The notes under the pieces are model-generated. The model was not told where the DNA came from. It made no database searches and worked only from the letters and a program-made list of their open reading frames with translations. From NCBI GenBank assembly GCA_022819645.1, contig JAJEGU010000046.1:1-35454 (forward strand): DNA of 35,454 nt, written 5' to 3'. This document shows positions 1-10,518 of the stretch, piece by piece (position 1 is the stretch's first letter; each line of letters opens with the position of its first letter). Position numbers and translations under genes: made by a program. Source of the DNA: Pseudomonadales bacterium. Its GTDB lineage: Bacteria > Pseudomonadota > Gammaproteobacteria > Pseudomonadales > Pseudohongiellaceae.

Positions 1-136
1 GTCCGGTCGGCGCAGCCGACGAAAAGCACCGCTTTTCGAGGAGTGAGGTCCGGTCGGCGCAGCCGACGAAAAGCACCGCTTTTCGAGGAGTGAGGTCCGG
101 TCGGCGCAGCCGACGAAAAGCACCGCTTTTCGAGGA
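1..136. repeat. 47-bp tandem repeat of paired hairpins, about 2.9 copies
   Basis: Units start at 1, 48 and 95. The first two are identical and the third matches until about 136, where the sequence diverges. Each unit holds two perfect inverted repeats: gtcggc/gccgac with a gca loop, and cgaaaagc/gcttttcg with an acc loop. No unique spacer lies between units, so this is not a CRISPR. The array starts at the window edge and may continue to the left. It leads directly into the dispersed repeat that follows. Confidence 0.9.
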
Positions 137-142
137 CCGAAC

Positions 143-365
143 GGCTCGACATGGGCGAGGGCAGGCGTTTACGAAGCGCGGCTTCGTGCGCAGTGCCGAG
201 CTACGCTCGGCGACTGGACTGTCGAGGCTTGGGTGTGGCAAATCCAGAAGTGTCTCGCCATCAAGGATGGCATAAACATACTCGCAGAATCCCCCGTGAG
301 ATTCTGCGACCGCGCTTCGCTCCGCGCAGAATGACATGAGGGTCAAAGCGCCAAAATGAGAATTG
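143..365. repeat. Composite dispersed repeat, copy 1
   Basis: This shares long blocks with 34634-34892. Common parts are a GCGTTTACGAAGCG block with a hairpin, then an attctgcg/cgcagaat inverted repeat (arms at 301-308 and 325-332), then a tail reading gaatgacatga followed by agcgccaaaatg. Shorter relatives lie at 21151-21262, 24687-24778 and 10357-10437. The pattern is that of a REP/BIME-like non-coding family. Short ORFs through it (for example 90-275) match ORFs through copy 34634-34892 only because the DNA is repeated. From here to 570, upstream of ppdK, I see no gene. Confidence 0.8.
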
Positions 366-570
366 CCGCTTCCGTTCTCGAGCGCTGGATTTTGCCTGGC
401 GGGTAAATTATTCTGCCCGCTCCCGGCGGACGATGATTCCGCACAACTGGATGACAAAGCCGCCGCGGAATCGGGAACCACGCAGTCGGACCCTGGGAGC
501 CGGCGAATGAACTTCGCTTGGCATGCTGCGATCTTGACTGCCGAAAACTACCCTTTTCGACAGGATAATC

Positions 571-3309
<2,739 letters not shown>

Positions 3310-3414
3310 TCACAGAATCCCACGCAGGTGACAGCAGGCAGGCAGCCAAGGGTTACGCGCAGCCAAGCTTATCTGCTAGGCTCCCCCTTACCCATTCCGC
3401 CGGGATGAAAACTC

Positions 3415-5208
3415 ATGAGCATCGGTGTGCTTGCCCTGCTTTCCCTGTTGCCGATCATCTCGGTGGCTGTCTTCCTGGTATTGCTGCGCTGGCCCGCGAG
3501 CCGCGCCATGCCCATCGCCTATGCCGTCGCATTCGTGCTTGCCTGGTTTGTCTGGCAGGTGCCGCTGACCCAGATTCTGGCGGCGAGCGTCAATGGATTG
3601 ATTATCGCGGCGACGCTGATCTTCATTATTTTCGGCGCCATCCTGCTGCTCAACACCCTGCGCCAGAGCGGCGCCATGTACGCCATCAGGGAAGGATTTT
3701 CCGACATCAGCACCGACCGCCGGGTGCAGGTCATCATCATCGCCTGGCTGTTCGGCTCCTTTATCGAGGGCTCCGCCGGATTCGGCACGCCGGCCGCGGT
3801 GGCGGTGCCCTTGATGGTGGGGCTTGGCTTCCCGGCCATGGCCGCGGTGGTGGCGGGCATGATCATCCAGAGCACGCCAGTCTCCTTCGGCGCCATGGGC
3901 ACGCCGATACTGGTGGGTATCAATACGGGCCTGTCGGCGGACCCGGAAATGGCCGCCTATGCCCTGCAGCGCGGCTTTGGGGAATGGGACGAGTTCCTTG
4001 CTTTCGTCGCCACCAAGGTTGCCATAATCCACGCCCTCGCCGGGACTTTCGTACCGCTGCTGGTCACCGCCGTCATGACCCGCTTTTTCGGCCCCGAACG
4101 CAGTTTCGCCGCGGGCTTCCAGGTGTGGAAATTCGCCCTTTTCGCCGCTCTGGCCATGACGATTCCCTATGTCATCGTGGCGGCGGTGTTCGGACCCGAG
4201 TTTCCGTCGATGTTCGGCGGATTGATCGGTCTGGCCATTGTGGTTTCGGCGGCGCGCAAGGGATTTCTGGTGCCGAAAGAAGAAGAGGCCTGGGATTTCG
4301 GCGACCGCGCCGACTGGGAGGAAGAATGGACCGGCGCCCTGCAGGACCGCGGCCACGTGCCCGACCCGGACCATCGCATGAGCCTGCTGAAAGCCTGGTC
4401 GCCCTATCTGTTCGTCGCCGGCCTGTTAGTGCTCTCGCGGCTGCCCCAGGTGGGCATGGAGCCTTTGCTGCGCTCGTCCAATCCTTTCATTACCTGGTCC
4501 TGGCCGCAGATTTTCGGGAGCGATATCAGTGCCTCTTTCCAGCCGCTGTGGTCGCCGGGGACGATTTTCATCATCGTCTCCCTGCTCACGATTCTGCTCC
4601 ACGGCATGCGATTGCCGGAGTACAAGGCCGCTCTCGGCAGTTCCCTGCGCACCCTGCTGCCGGCTTCGGCGGCGCTGGTGTTTACCGTGCCCATGGTGCA
4701 GGTGTTCATCAATACCAGCGGCGGCGGCGCGGGCTTTGAGCAAATGCCCATCGCCCTGGCGGAAGGCGTGGCCAATATCGCCGGCTCGGCCTGGCCCTTC
4801 TTTTCCACCTTCATCGGCGGGCTTGGGGCTTTCGTCGCCGGCAGCAATACCGTGAGCAACATGATGTTCTCGCTGTTCCAGTTCGGCGTCGGCGAGCGCA
4901 TCATGGTCGATCCGACCTGGATCGTCGCCCTGCAGGCGGTGGGCGGAGCTTCGGGCAATATCATCTGCGTACACAATGTGGTGGCGGCCTCGGCGGTGGT
5001 GGGGCTCGTGGGCAAGGAAGGCGCGGTCATCCGCAAGACCCTGCTGCCCTTCCTCTACTACGCGCTGATCACCGGCTCGATCGGCTATGGCATCGTCACC
5101 GGCGGCATCTTCAACGCGGGATTCATCGTGGTTGCGATGATCGTGGCGTTGATGATTTACCTGATTCTGCGCTTCAATCGCCCTGGCGCCGCGCCCGCTC
5201 CCGGTTGA
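3415..5208 (+). CDS. lldP: L-lactate permease (LctP/LldP family)
   Basis: This is an inner-membrane lactate importer, probably a proton symporter, of 597 aa, close to the family's usual length. The sequence is a succession of hydrophobic segments, about 12-14 membrane spans. It carries the family blocks [20 protein letters not shown] and [15 protein letters not shown] in the first half, and [19 protein letters not shown] and [19 protein letters not shown] in the second. A hydrophilic acidic loop (about residues 283-320, [19 protein letters not shown]) lies between the halves. With PPDK upstream, lactate could enter as pyruvate and be lifted to PEP. That link is inferred. No lactate dehydrogenase gene is nearby. 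Confidence 0.93.
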   Translation: MSIGVLALLSLLPIISVAVFLVLLRWPASRAMPIAYAVAFVLAWFVWQVPLTQILAASVNGLIIAATLIFIIFGAILLLNTLRQSGAMYAIREGFSDISTDRRVQVIIIAWLFGSFIEGSAGFGTPAAVAVPLMVGLGFPAMAAVVAGMIIQSTPVSFGAMGTPILVGINTGLSADPEMAAYALQRGFGEWDEFLAFVATKVAIIHALAGTFVPLLVTAVMTRFFGPERSFAAGFQVWKFALFAALAMTIPYVIVAAVFGPEFPSMFGGLIGLAIVVSAARKGFLVPKEEEAWDFGDRADWEEEWTGALQDRGHVPDPDHRMSLLKAWSPYLFVAGLLVLSRLPQVGMEPLLRSSNPFITWSWPQIFGSDISASFQPLWSPGTIFIIVSLLTILLHGMRLPEYKAALGSSLRTLLPASAALVFTVPMVQVFINTSGGGAGFEQMPIALAEGVANIAGSAWPFFSTFIGGLGAFVAGSNTVSNMMFSLFQFGVGERIMVDPTWIVALQAVGGASGNIICVHNVVAASAVVGLVGKEGAVIRKTLLPFLYYALITGSIGYGIVTGGIFNAGFIVVAMIVALMIYLILRFNRPGAAPAPG

Positions 5209-5236
5209 AGAGGCGCCGGGACGACGCCAGCACGCC

Positions 5237-7180
5237 ATGAGCAATGCGCCTTCCCCCCAGCGCACGCTGACCATCGCCACCGCGGGCCATGTGGACCACG
5301 GCAAGACCCTGCTCGTGGGCAATCTGACCGGCGTGGAAACCGATACCCTGGCGGAAGAAAAGCGCCGCGGGCTTTCCATCAACCTCGGCTTCGCCTACCG
5401 GCGATATGAGGCCGACGACAGGGAATGCCTGCTCGGCTTTGTCGATGTGCCGGGGCATATCGATTTCATCGGCAACATGCTTGCCGGCGTCGGCGCGGTG
5501 GACGCCGCCATGCTCGTGGTGGCGGCGGACGACGGCGTCATGCCGCAGACCATCGAGCACGCGGCGATTCTCGACTTGCTCGATATCCGCGCCGGCTGCG
5601 TGGCCCTGACCAAAATCGACCGGGCGAGCAAGACCCGGATCGGCAAGGTCAAGTCCCGGATTCGCGAACTCCTCGCCGGCGGCGTCCTGGCCGATGCGCC
5701 GGTTTTTCCGGTGTCCAATATCTCCGGCGAGGGCATCGACCGGCTCACGGATTTTCTGCACAAACTGCTGCTCGGCAAGTATCGGCGCGCGGCGAAAGCC
5801 GGCGAAAGCCGCTTCCGCTTTCTGGTGGACCGCAGTTTCAGCGTGCGCGGCATCGGCACCATCGTGACGGGAAGCTGCCGTTCCGGGGAAATCGCAGCGG
5901 GCGATGCCTTGCTGCATAGCGGCAGCGGGTCCGAAGTCCGCCTGCGCGGCATCCGCGTGCACGACCAGGATCGCGATCAGTTGCGCGAAGGCGAGCGCGG
6001 CGCGCTCAACATCACCCTCGACCAGGACCTCGCCAGCCGCGGCGACTGGCTGCTCGAATCCGGGCTGCACCAGCCCGTGAGCCGATTCGATGCGCGATTG
6101 CGGCTGCTGCCGGGAGTCGCGCAACCCAAACCCAATACCCGCTACCACCTGCACCTCGGCGCTGGGCATCATCTGGCCACCCTGCGCCAGCTCGGCGACA
6201 GCGACTGGTTCCAGTGCAAGACCCGGGAGCCCGTGCATGCCCTCCATGGGGATCACTTCATCCTGCGCGACCCCGCCGCGAGCCGCACCCTCGGCGGCGG
6301 AACCGTGGTGGATATCTTCGTACCCGCCAGGGGCCGGGACACTCCCGAACGGCTGGCCTTGCTCGCCGCCATGGACCAGCCACCGGACGCCGCCGGCAGC
6401 GCGCTGACCGCCCTGCTGCCAGAGGGGCTGGACCTCGACCAGTTCAGCCTGTGCCGTAATCTGTCAGCCGCAAGAGTGGAAGAGCTTGCCGGAAAACTGC
6501 AAAAACCGACCGCCAACTGCATGGCGCTGCGCATCGAAGGCGGTGAGTATCCGCGATTGCTCAGCCAGGAACATTTCAAGACGCACCGGGAAAACCTGCT
6601 CAGGGCCATTGCCGGCTACCACAGCGCCCATCCCGACCGCCAGGGCATTGGCGAATCGCAGTTGTCCGGGCTGGCCGGCGCAAAAGCGCGAAAGCCGCTG
6701 CTAAAGGCCCTGGCCACCCGGCTCCTCGAAGAAGGCACCCTGCAACGCAGCGGCTCGCTGCTGCATCTGCCGGGCCACAGCACCCGCCTCGGCGAACAGG
6801 TCGAGCAACTCCTGCAAAAGCTGCGCCCCATTCTGCAACAGGCCGAACTCGTTCCCCCCCGCACACGGGAACTCGTGGAAATGATCGGCCTACCCCTGCC
6901 GGAACTCGAACAGGTACTGCGCCAGGCTGAAATCTCCAAACAACTGGTCAAGGTAGCCCCCAACCGCCACTACCTCCCGGAAACCGTTGACAACCTCGCC
7001 GCCAAGGTAGAAAAAATGGCCGGACAAGCCAACGGCAACCAGGGCTTCACCGTAATCGCCTTCCGCGACACCACCGGCATCGGCCGCAACCTGTGCATCG
7101 AGATCCTCGAATACTTCGACAGCATCGGCTTCACACGGAGGGATGGGAATGTGCGGTTTTTGCGTACGACAAAGAGATAG
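5237..7180 (+). CDS. selB: Selenocysteine-specific translation elongation factor SelB
   Basis: This GTPase delivers Sec-tRNA to the ribosome at UGA codons marked by a SECIS hairpin. It is 647 aa. The N-terminal G domain has GHVDHGKT (residues 17-24), the EEKRRGLSINLG switch typical of SelB, DVPGH, and TKID. EF-Tu-like beta-barrels follow, then a C-terminal set of winged helices ending with the family's closing segment (GRNLCIEILEYFDSIG, then RDGNVRFLR). The first residue after the P-loop Thr is Leu rather than the more common Thr. It starts 28 bp after lldP, so the two may share a transcript. selA, selD, selC and obvious selenoprotein genes are absent from the window. selA is often next to selB, so its absence is noted. 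Confidence 0.93.
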   Translation: MSNAPSPQRTLTIATAGHVDHGKTLLVGNLTGVETDTLAEEKRRGLSINLGFAYRRYEADDRECLLGFVDVPGHIDFIGNMLAGVGAVDAAMLVVAADDGVMPQTIEHAAILDLLDIRAGCVALTKIDRASKTRIGKVKSRIRELLAGGVLADAPVFPVSNISGEGIDRLTDFLHKLLLGKYRRAAKAGESRFRFLVDRSFSVRGIGTIVTGSCRSGEIAAGDALLHSGSGSEVRLRGIRVHDQDRDQLREGERGALNITLDQDLASRGDWLLESGLHQPVSRFDARLRLLPGVAQPKPNTRYHLHLGAGHHLATLRQLGDSDWFQCKTREPVHALHGDHFILRDPAASRTLGGGTVVDIFVPARGRDTPERLALLAAMDQPPDAAGSALTALLPEGLDLDQFSLCRNLSAARVEELAGKLQKPTANCMALRIEGGEYPRLLSQEHFKTHRENLLRAIAGYHSAHPDRQGIGESQLSGLAGAKARKPLLKALATRLLEEGTLQRSGSLLHLPGHSTRLGEQVEQLLQKLRPILQQAELVPPRTRELVEMIGLPLPELEQVLRQAEISKQLVKVAPNRHYLPETVDNLAAKVEKMAGQANGNQGFTVIAFRDTTGIGRNLCIEILEYFDSIGFTRRDGNVRFLRTTKR

Positions 7181-7209
7181 TACAACACCCGGGAAATAAC
7201 GGATTTAAA

Positions 7210-7821
7210 CTAGGGAAGCACTCCAACCAATACGAGCGGAACAGCGGGTACGCCCCTGCCTTGGCGAAGGACATTGAGTAAGTCGCGTTCGTAGTATGGA
7301 ACGCCGCTCGACATTTCCTTTTCCAGATCTTTCATTGGGAGTATTTCTACCCCAACGTCAATTATGTCGGACACGTAGAAACTCAAGTGCTTGACGAACA
7401 GGTCATGCGCGACAAAAGCGTATTTGCCAAATTGGACCTCGACAGCCACACGGTCCTTCACAAAATCAGTCTGATTATAGGACATAATCGGCTCATGCCC
7501 CGTATCCTGAATTTTTTGTTTCTGTTCCTCAGGCGAAAGTCCATAAATACCACGTAATAGCTTCTCGTCATCAGTGACCCAAAATGTGTTTCTGCGTTCG
7601 TCCCAGCCAGTCGATTCAAGACCCTCTTTGAATGCGACATTCATATCTTTGGGAGAGTACAGCAACTGCCCTGGCATCGTTTTTTCCTTTGAGACTTTCG
7701 TCTTGCACGCCGCTGCATCAACGCTGGCAATGACGTCCTGAACTTCCTGCCATAGTGCTGGTTTGTGTACAAGCAAGTACTCTTCACCATTCAAATGAGA
7801 ATACTTCGCTCCAATCTGCAT
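7210..7821 (-). CDS. Type II restriction endonuclease, BglII/BstYI-like
   Basis: This 203-aa protein probably cuts within a GATC-centred palindrome. BglII cuts AGATCT and BstYI cuts RGATCY; the exact site here is not known. The key evidence is the segment D119-F-V-K-D-R-V-A-V-E128-V-Q130-F. It matches, with identical spacing, the unusual BglII active site D84...E93-x-Q95, where Gln replaces the usual PD-(D/E)XK lysine. The C-terminal YYERDLLNVL and PLVLVG segments also resemble that family. The start is clear: AGGAGG lies 6 nt before the ATG. The ATG overlaps the methyltransferase stop by one base (TGATG), which suggests translational coupling. Base composition is visibly AT-richer than the flanking genes, consistent with horizontal transfer. 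Confidence 0.82.
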   Translation of the reverse strand: MQIGAKYSHLNGEEYLLVHKPALWQEVQDVIASVDAAACKTKVSKEKTMPGQLLYSPKDMNVAFKEGLESTGWDERRNTFWVTDDEKLLRGIYGLSPEEQKQKIQDTGHEPIMSYNQTDFVKDRVAVEVQFGKYAFVAHDLFVKHLSFYVSDIIDVGVEILPMKDLEKEMSSGVPYYERDLLNVLRQGRGVPAVPLVLVGVLP

Positions 7822-8732
7822 CAGTGACCTCCTCTCGGCAAGCCTGGCTCGTATATGGGTTTCCCCATTGGCCTGGTTCGGAGAGTTCCTGAATCCATGT
7901 CATCTAGTCGGGATTGGGCGATATCAACATATTCCTGTACGATATCGCACCCATAACCTTGTCTGTTATGCATGGTCGCTGCGACCACCGTCGATCCGAC
8001 TCCCATGTAAGGATCGAATACACAGTCACCCTCGTTGGTCATCGACAGGACCAAACGTTCGACAAGCTCCACAGGAAACTGGCATGGATGACATGTCTTC
8101 TCGGGATGATTACTTTTGACGTTGGGAAACGCCCAAACGTCGCTTGGATTTTTACCCTTCGGGTTGCCTGATAGTTTCCCCACATTCGGGCCCTTGAAGT
8201 GCCTTTTATTGGGATACTTAGAAGGTACCCTGATCGGATCCAGGTTCCATGTGTAATCGTCGCTTTTAGTCCACCAGTTGATCGTCTCATAGCGACCGGA
8301 TAATCGATTCTTGCAATGAAGACCGTGGCCGAAATGCCAAACAATCCGATTGCGCAATTTTAGCCCTTTCGCTCGAAACAGCGGATACAAAAGCGTATCA
8401 ATCGGCATAATCTCGCCATTTTGAACATAATTCCCCACTTGCCAGCAAACAGAGCCGCGATCATCCAACAGCCGAACACATTCATCAATCACACGCTCTT
8501 GCATCTTCAGATACTCGTTGAGGTCAGATCGCTCCTCGTATGACTTTCCGAGATTGTACGGTGGCGAAGTTACAATCAGTTTGAACATTGAATCGGGTAG
8601 TTTTTCCATGAACGGAATGTTGTCAGAGCAGGAGATCATGCCCCGCTTGCTCGTACTATAGGGCAGAGTTAGTTGAAAAGATGCCCCATCACCTTGCGGC
8701 GTGTAATTGCCGTTACTCCTTCCGTCTATCAT
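7821..8732 (-). CDS. DNA methyltransferase, beta-type (probably N4-cytosine), partner of the adjacent endonuclease
   Basis: This is the protective methylase of the restriction-modification pair. The order of motifs is that of the beta class: catalytic motif IV TSPPYN (residues 55-60), then motif X-like HPCQFPVELVERLV (210-227), then SAM-binding motif I FDPYMGVGST (239-248). TSPPY is common in N4-cytosine methylases, including those paired with BglII/BamHI-type enzymes, but some N6-adenine enzymes share it. I chose the ATG at 8732 (303 aa, AGAGAGG about 10 nt upstream). In-frame GTG at 8771 and TTG at 8774 would add 13-14 residues. The low-GC composition matches the endonuclease gene. No controller (C) protein gene is visible. 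Confidence 0.9.
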   Translation of the reverse strand: MIDGRSNGNYTPQGDGASFQLTLPYSTSKRGMISCSDNIPFMEKLPDSMFKLIVTSPPYNLGKSYEERSDLNEYLKMQERVIDECVRLLDDRGSVCWQVGNYVQNGEIMPIDTLLYPLFRAKGLKLRNRIVWHFGHGLHCKNRLSGRYETINWWTKSDDYTWNLDPIRVPSKYPNKRHFKGPNVGKLSGNPKGKNPSDVWAFPNVKSNHPEKTCHPCQFPVELVERLVLSMTNEGDCVFDPYMGVGSTVVAATMHNRQGYGCDIVQEYVDIAQSRLDDMDSGTLRTRPMGKPIYEPGLPRGGH

Positions 8733-8875
8733 CCGGGCGCTGCCTCTCTTTTCGCTCTCTTTCGAGTCCACCAATTTTCAAACCGGAACCGTGCAAGCAG
8801 CGGGCTGGCAAGGCACTTTTATTTCTTGATAAATCAGTTAGTTATGACAATAATGGGCGATGCTGCCTCAGGCGG

Positions 8876-8904
8876 ATTGTATACTGATGCCGGGCCGTTT
8901 GCCA
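8876..8904 (-). promoter_or_regulatory. Candidate promoter for the restriction-modification pair
   Basis: On the reverse strand a TACAAT -10 box (8876-8881) lies 17 bp from a weak TGGCAA -35 box (8899-8904). It is the best candidate in the gap between the methyltransferase and the AlbA_2 gene. The -35 match is poor, so this is tentative. Confidence 0.3.
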
Positions 8905-8916
8905 CGATTATTCAAT

Positions 8917-10269
8917 CTACCCCACCCTGAAATACTGTCGCCTCGGGTCTTGCGGACCGGTTCCGATGACGCGCACCAGGCCCCGCTCGACCAGTTTGAG
9001 CAGGCGGCTGCGGGTGGCGCGGGGTGTCAGGCCGATGACATTGGCGATCTCTCTGGTCGATAGTCCTTTGTCATCCGCAAGGGTGTCGAGCACGGCCTGG
9101 TCGGTCCGGTCGACGCTGGGAGCGCTGATGCTGGACGTGTGGATGGTCACACGAAAACGGGTGCCGATTTCTTCCAGGACGGGCGATGCCAGACCCGCGT
9201 CGCGGCAAACCGCAATCATGCGCTGGATGCCGCTGCCCCACTGTTCTATCAATCCCAGTTCATGGAATACGCGGCCGATGACTCGATTGCGCAGCTTGGA
9301 AACGCCCTGGAGCAGATCATCCACCGTCAGGCCAAAAGGCAACAGGCCGGGGTTTTCGACTTCCAGCCGGTCGTCGAAAATGGAAACCCGGATGGGCGCG
9401 CCGTGTTGGGAATAATCGGTATGCACGATGGCGTTGATGATCGCCTCGCGCACCGCCACCGGCGGGAGATTCCAGCGTTCCTTGCGACGTACGGCGCCAA
9501 TCTCCATGCCGCGAAGAGAGTGCTTCTGAACGAAAGCAATAGCCTCTTCCACCGCATGCAAGGGAAGGCTCCTGATTTCCAGTGTGTCGATAATATGGGC
9601 CTTGTCGGTCCCCCGAAAACGGCCCGCCTGAATCCATGCATCTGGAAAATAGTGATGACGTTGCTCGCCGAAAAGCAGCATCCCACCAACCGTGGGCACC
9701 TTGCGCCCCCGGTGCTTTATCGTCAGCCGCAACGTATCCAGGTCAGCTCGTTTGAGTTTGCGTACAGATGCAAACGACTCGGAAGCAACTCGGAAGTCGA
9801 TGGCTTCCGAGTCGCAGTCGGGCATCGCCTGCTCGTCGAAGGTTTCGCCGCGGGCAAAACGCCGCAGTTCATCGATCAATTCGCGGTCGGCGCGGCGATT
9901 GGTCGAGCCGACCCGCACATAGGCGCCACCCTCAAGGCCGGCGCTTGCAAGGTAATGGGGACGGGCGGGACTTGGATGTACCTGAACCGCAAGGACATGA
10001 GTGCTGTGCCACGGCAATACCTCGATATCCGGAATGAGTCGCGGGAGAATGCTATCGCTGATCAGGTTTGCCAGACGTTCTTCCATGGCCAGCGGCTTCT
10101 CAACCCCGCGAATATTCCGCGTGGCATCCTCCACGCCGAGCAGCAATACACCTCCAGCCGTGTTGGCGAACGCCACGATGGTGCGCAATACACCACCGGG
10201 AGATGAGAGGTCTCGCTTGAACTCCAGCGTCTTGCTCTCGGGCTGCTTCAAAAAGTCAATCAAATTCAT
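8917..10269 (-). CDS. AlbA_2 (Schlafen-like) / RecG-like GHKL ATP-binding protein with C-terminal winged helix
   Basis: This is a 450-aa protein of the widespread family annotated as 'ATP-binding protein' or 'putative transcriptional regulator'; its function is not established. The AlbA_2 domain occupies residues 1-130 with ESKTLEFKRD (11-20) and FANTAGGVLLLGVED (34-48). A GHKL-type ATPase region follows with REAIINAIVHTDY (274-286), VENPG (304-308) and GSGIQRM (345-351). A DNA-binding winged helix lies at about 390-435. The ATG at 10269 puts the family motif at the expected distance from the N-terminus. There is no ribosome-binding site, and a -10 box ends 8 nt upstream, so the mRNA may be leaderless. 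It lies beside the restriction-modification genes, suggesting a defence or stress role. That role is inferred. Confidence 0.85.
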   Translation of the reverse strand: MNLIDFLKQPESKTLEFKRDLSSPGGVLRTIVAFANTAGGVLLLGVEDATRNIRGVEKPLAMEERLANLISDSILPRLIPDIEVLPWHSTHVLAVQVHPSPARPHYLASAGLEGGAYVRVGSTNRRADRELIDELRRFARGETFDEQAMPDCDSEAIDFRVASESFASVRKLKRADLDTLRLTIKHRGRKVPTVGGMLLFGEQRHHYFPDAWIQAGRFRGTDKAHIIDTLEIRSLPLHAVEEAIAFVQKHSLRGMEIGAVRRKERWNLPPVAVREAIINAIVHTDYSQHGAPIRVSIFDDRLEVENPGLLPFGLTVDDLLQGVSKLRNRVIGRVFHELGLIEQWGSGIQRMIAVCRDAGLASPVLEEIGTRFRVTIHTSSISAPSVDRTDQAVLDTLADDKGLSTREIANVIGLTPRATRSRLLKLVERGLVRVIGTGPQDPRRQYFRVG

Positions 10270-10318
10270 AACTCGGAAGTATACTCTGAAGCACGTGTCC
10301 GCGCAAAGCTTCCGAGTT
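10270..10318 (-). promoter_or_regulatory. Promoter with flanking inverted repeat (probable operator) for the AlbA_2 gene
   Basis: The perfect 10-bp inverted repeat aactcggaag (10270-10279) / cttccgagtt (10309-10318) brackets a reverse-strand promoter. The -10 is TATACT (10278-10283) and the -35 is TTGCGC (10301-10306), with 17-bp spacing. The downstream arm reaches the start codon. A protein bound to both arms would block the promoter, and the gene product itself has a winged helix, so autorepression is a reasonable guess. Further copies of the arm lie inside the gene at 9776-9785, 9787-9796 and 9804-9812. Confidence 0.5.
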
Positions 10319-10356
10319 GAGTCAAGCATTCTCTTGTTGACACTGAATTCCCTGCT

Positions 10357-10437
10357 GTCATTCTGCGCGTAGAATGACGGGAAAGGACCACGCAGAATGA
10401 CAGGAAAAGGGGCGCGCGGATGACGGGAAAGAGGTGG
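10357..10437. repeat. Short tandem units related to the dispersed gaatgac repeats
   Basis: A small palindrome gtcattct/agaatgac (10357-10378) runs into three imperfect 23-24-bp units starting at 10368, 10391 and 10415. Each has the form cg-x-agaatgac-[ga]ggaaa. The gaatgac core is the one that ends the larger dispersed repeats in this window. No gene is visible between 10330 and 10518. Confidence 0.6.
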
Positions 10438-10518
10438 TCCGGCTTGCTTTACCGGGGGTGTTCAAAAATGTAGTCTAGTGCGCTGTCCCTCGTTGGAGAC
10501 GGCGGGAAAGCGGGAATA

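Noticed and set aside
1..136. CRISPR array
   Set aside because: The units are directly joined with no unique spacers, and no cas genes are present.
90..339. Small ORFs with a RGQAFTKR-like peptide, repeated at 34586-35104
   Set aside because: The similarity comes from copies of a hairpin repeat, with no ribosome-binding site and no domain.
7325..7330. AGATCT site inside the endonuclease gene as a meaningful control site
   Set aside because: One six-base site is expected by chance, and other RGATCY sites (for example 8236-8241) are present, so no avoidance or control can be claimed from reading.
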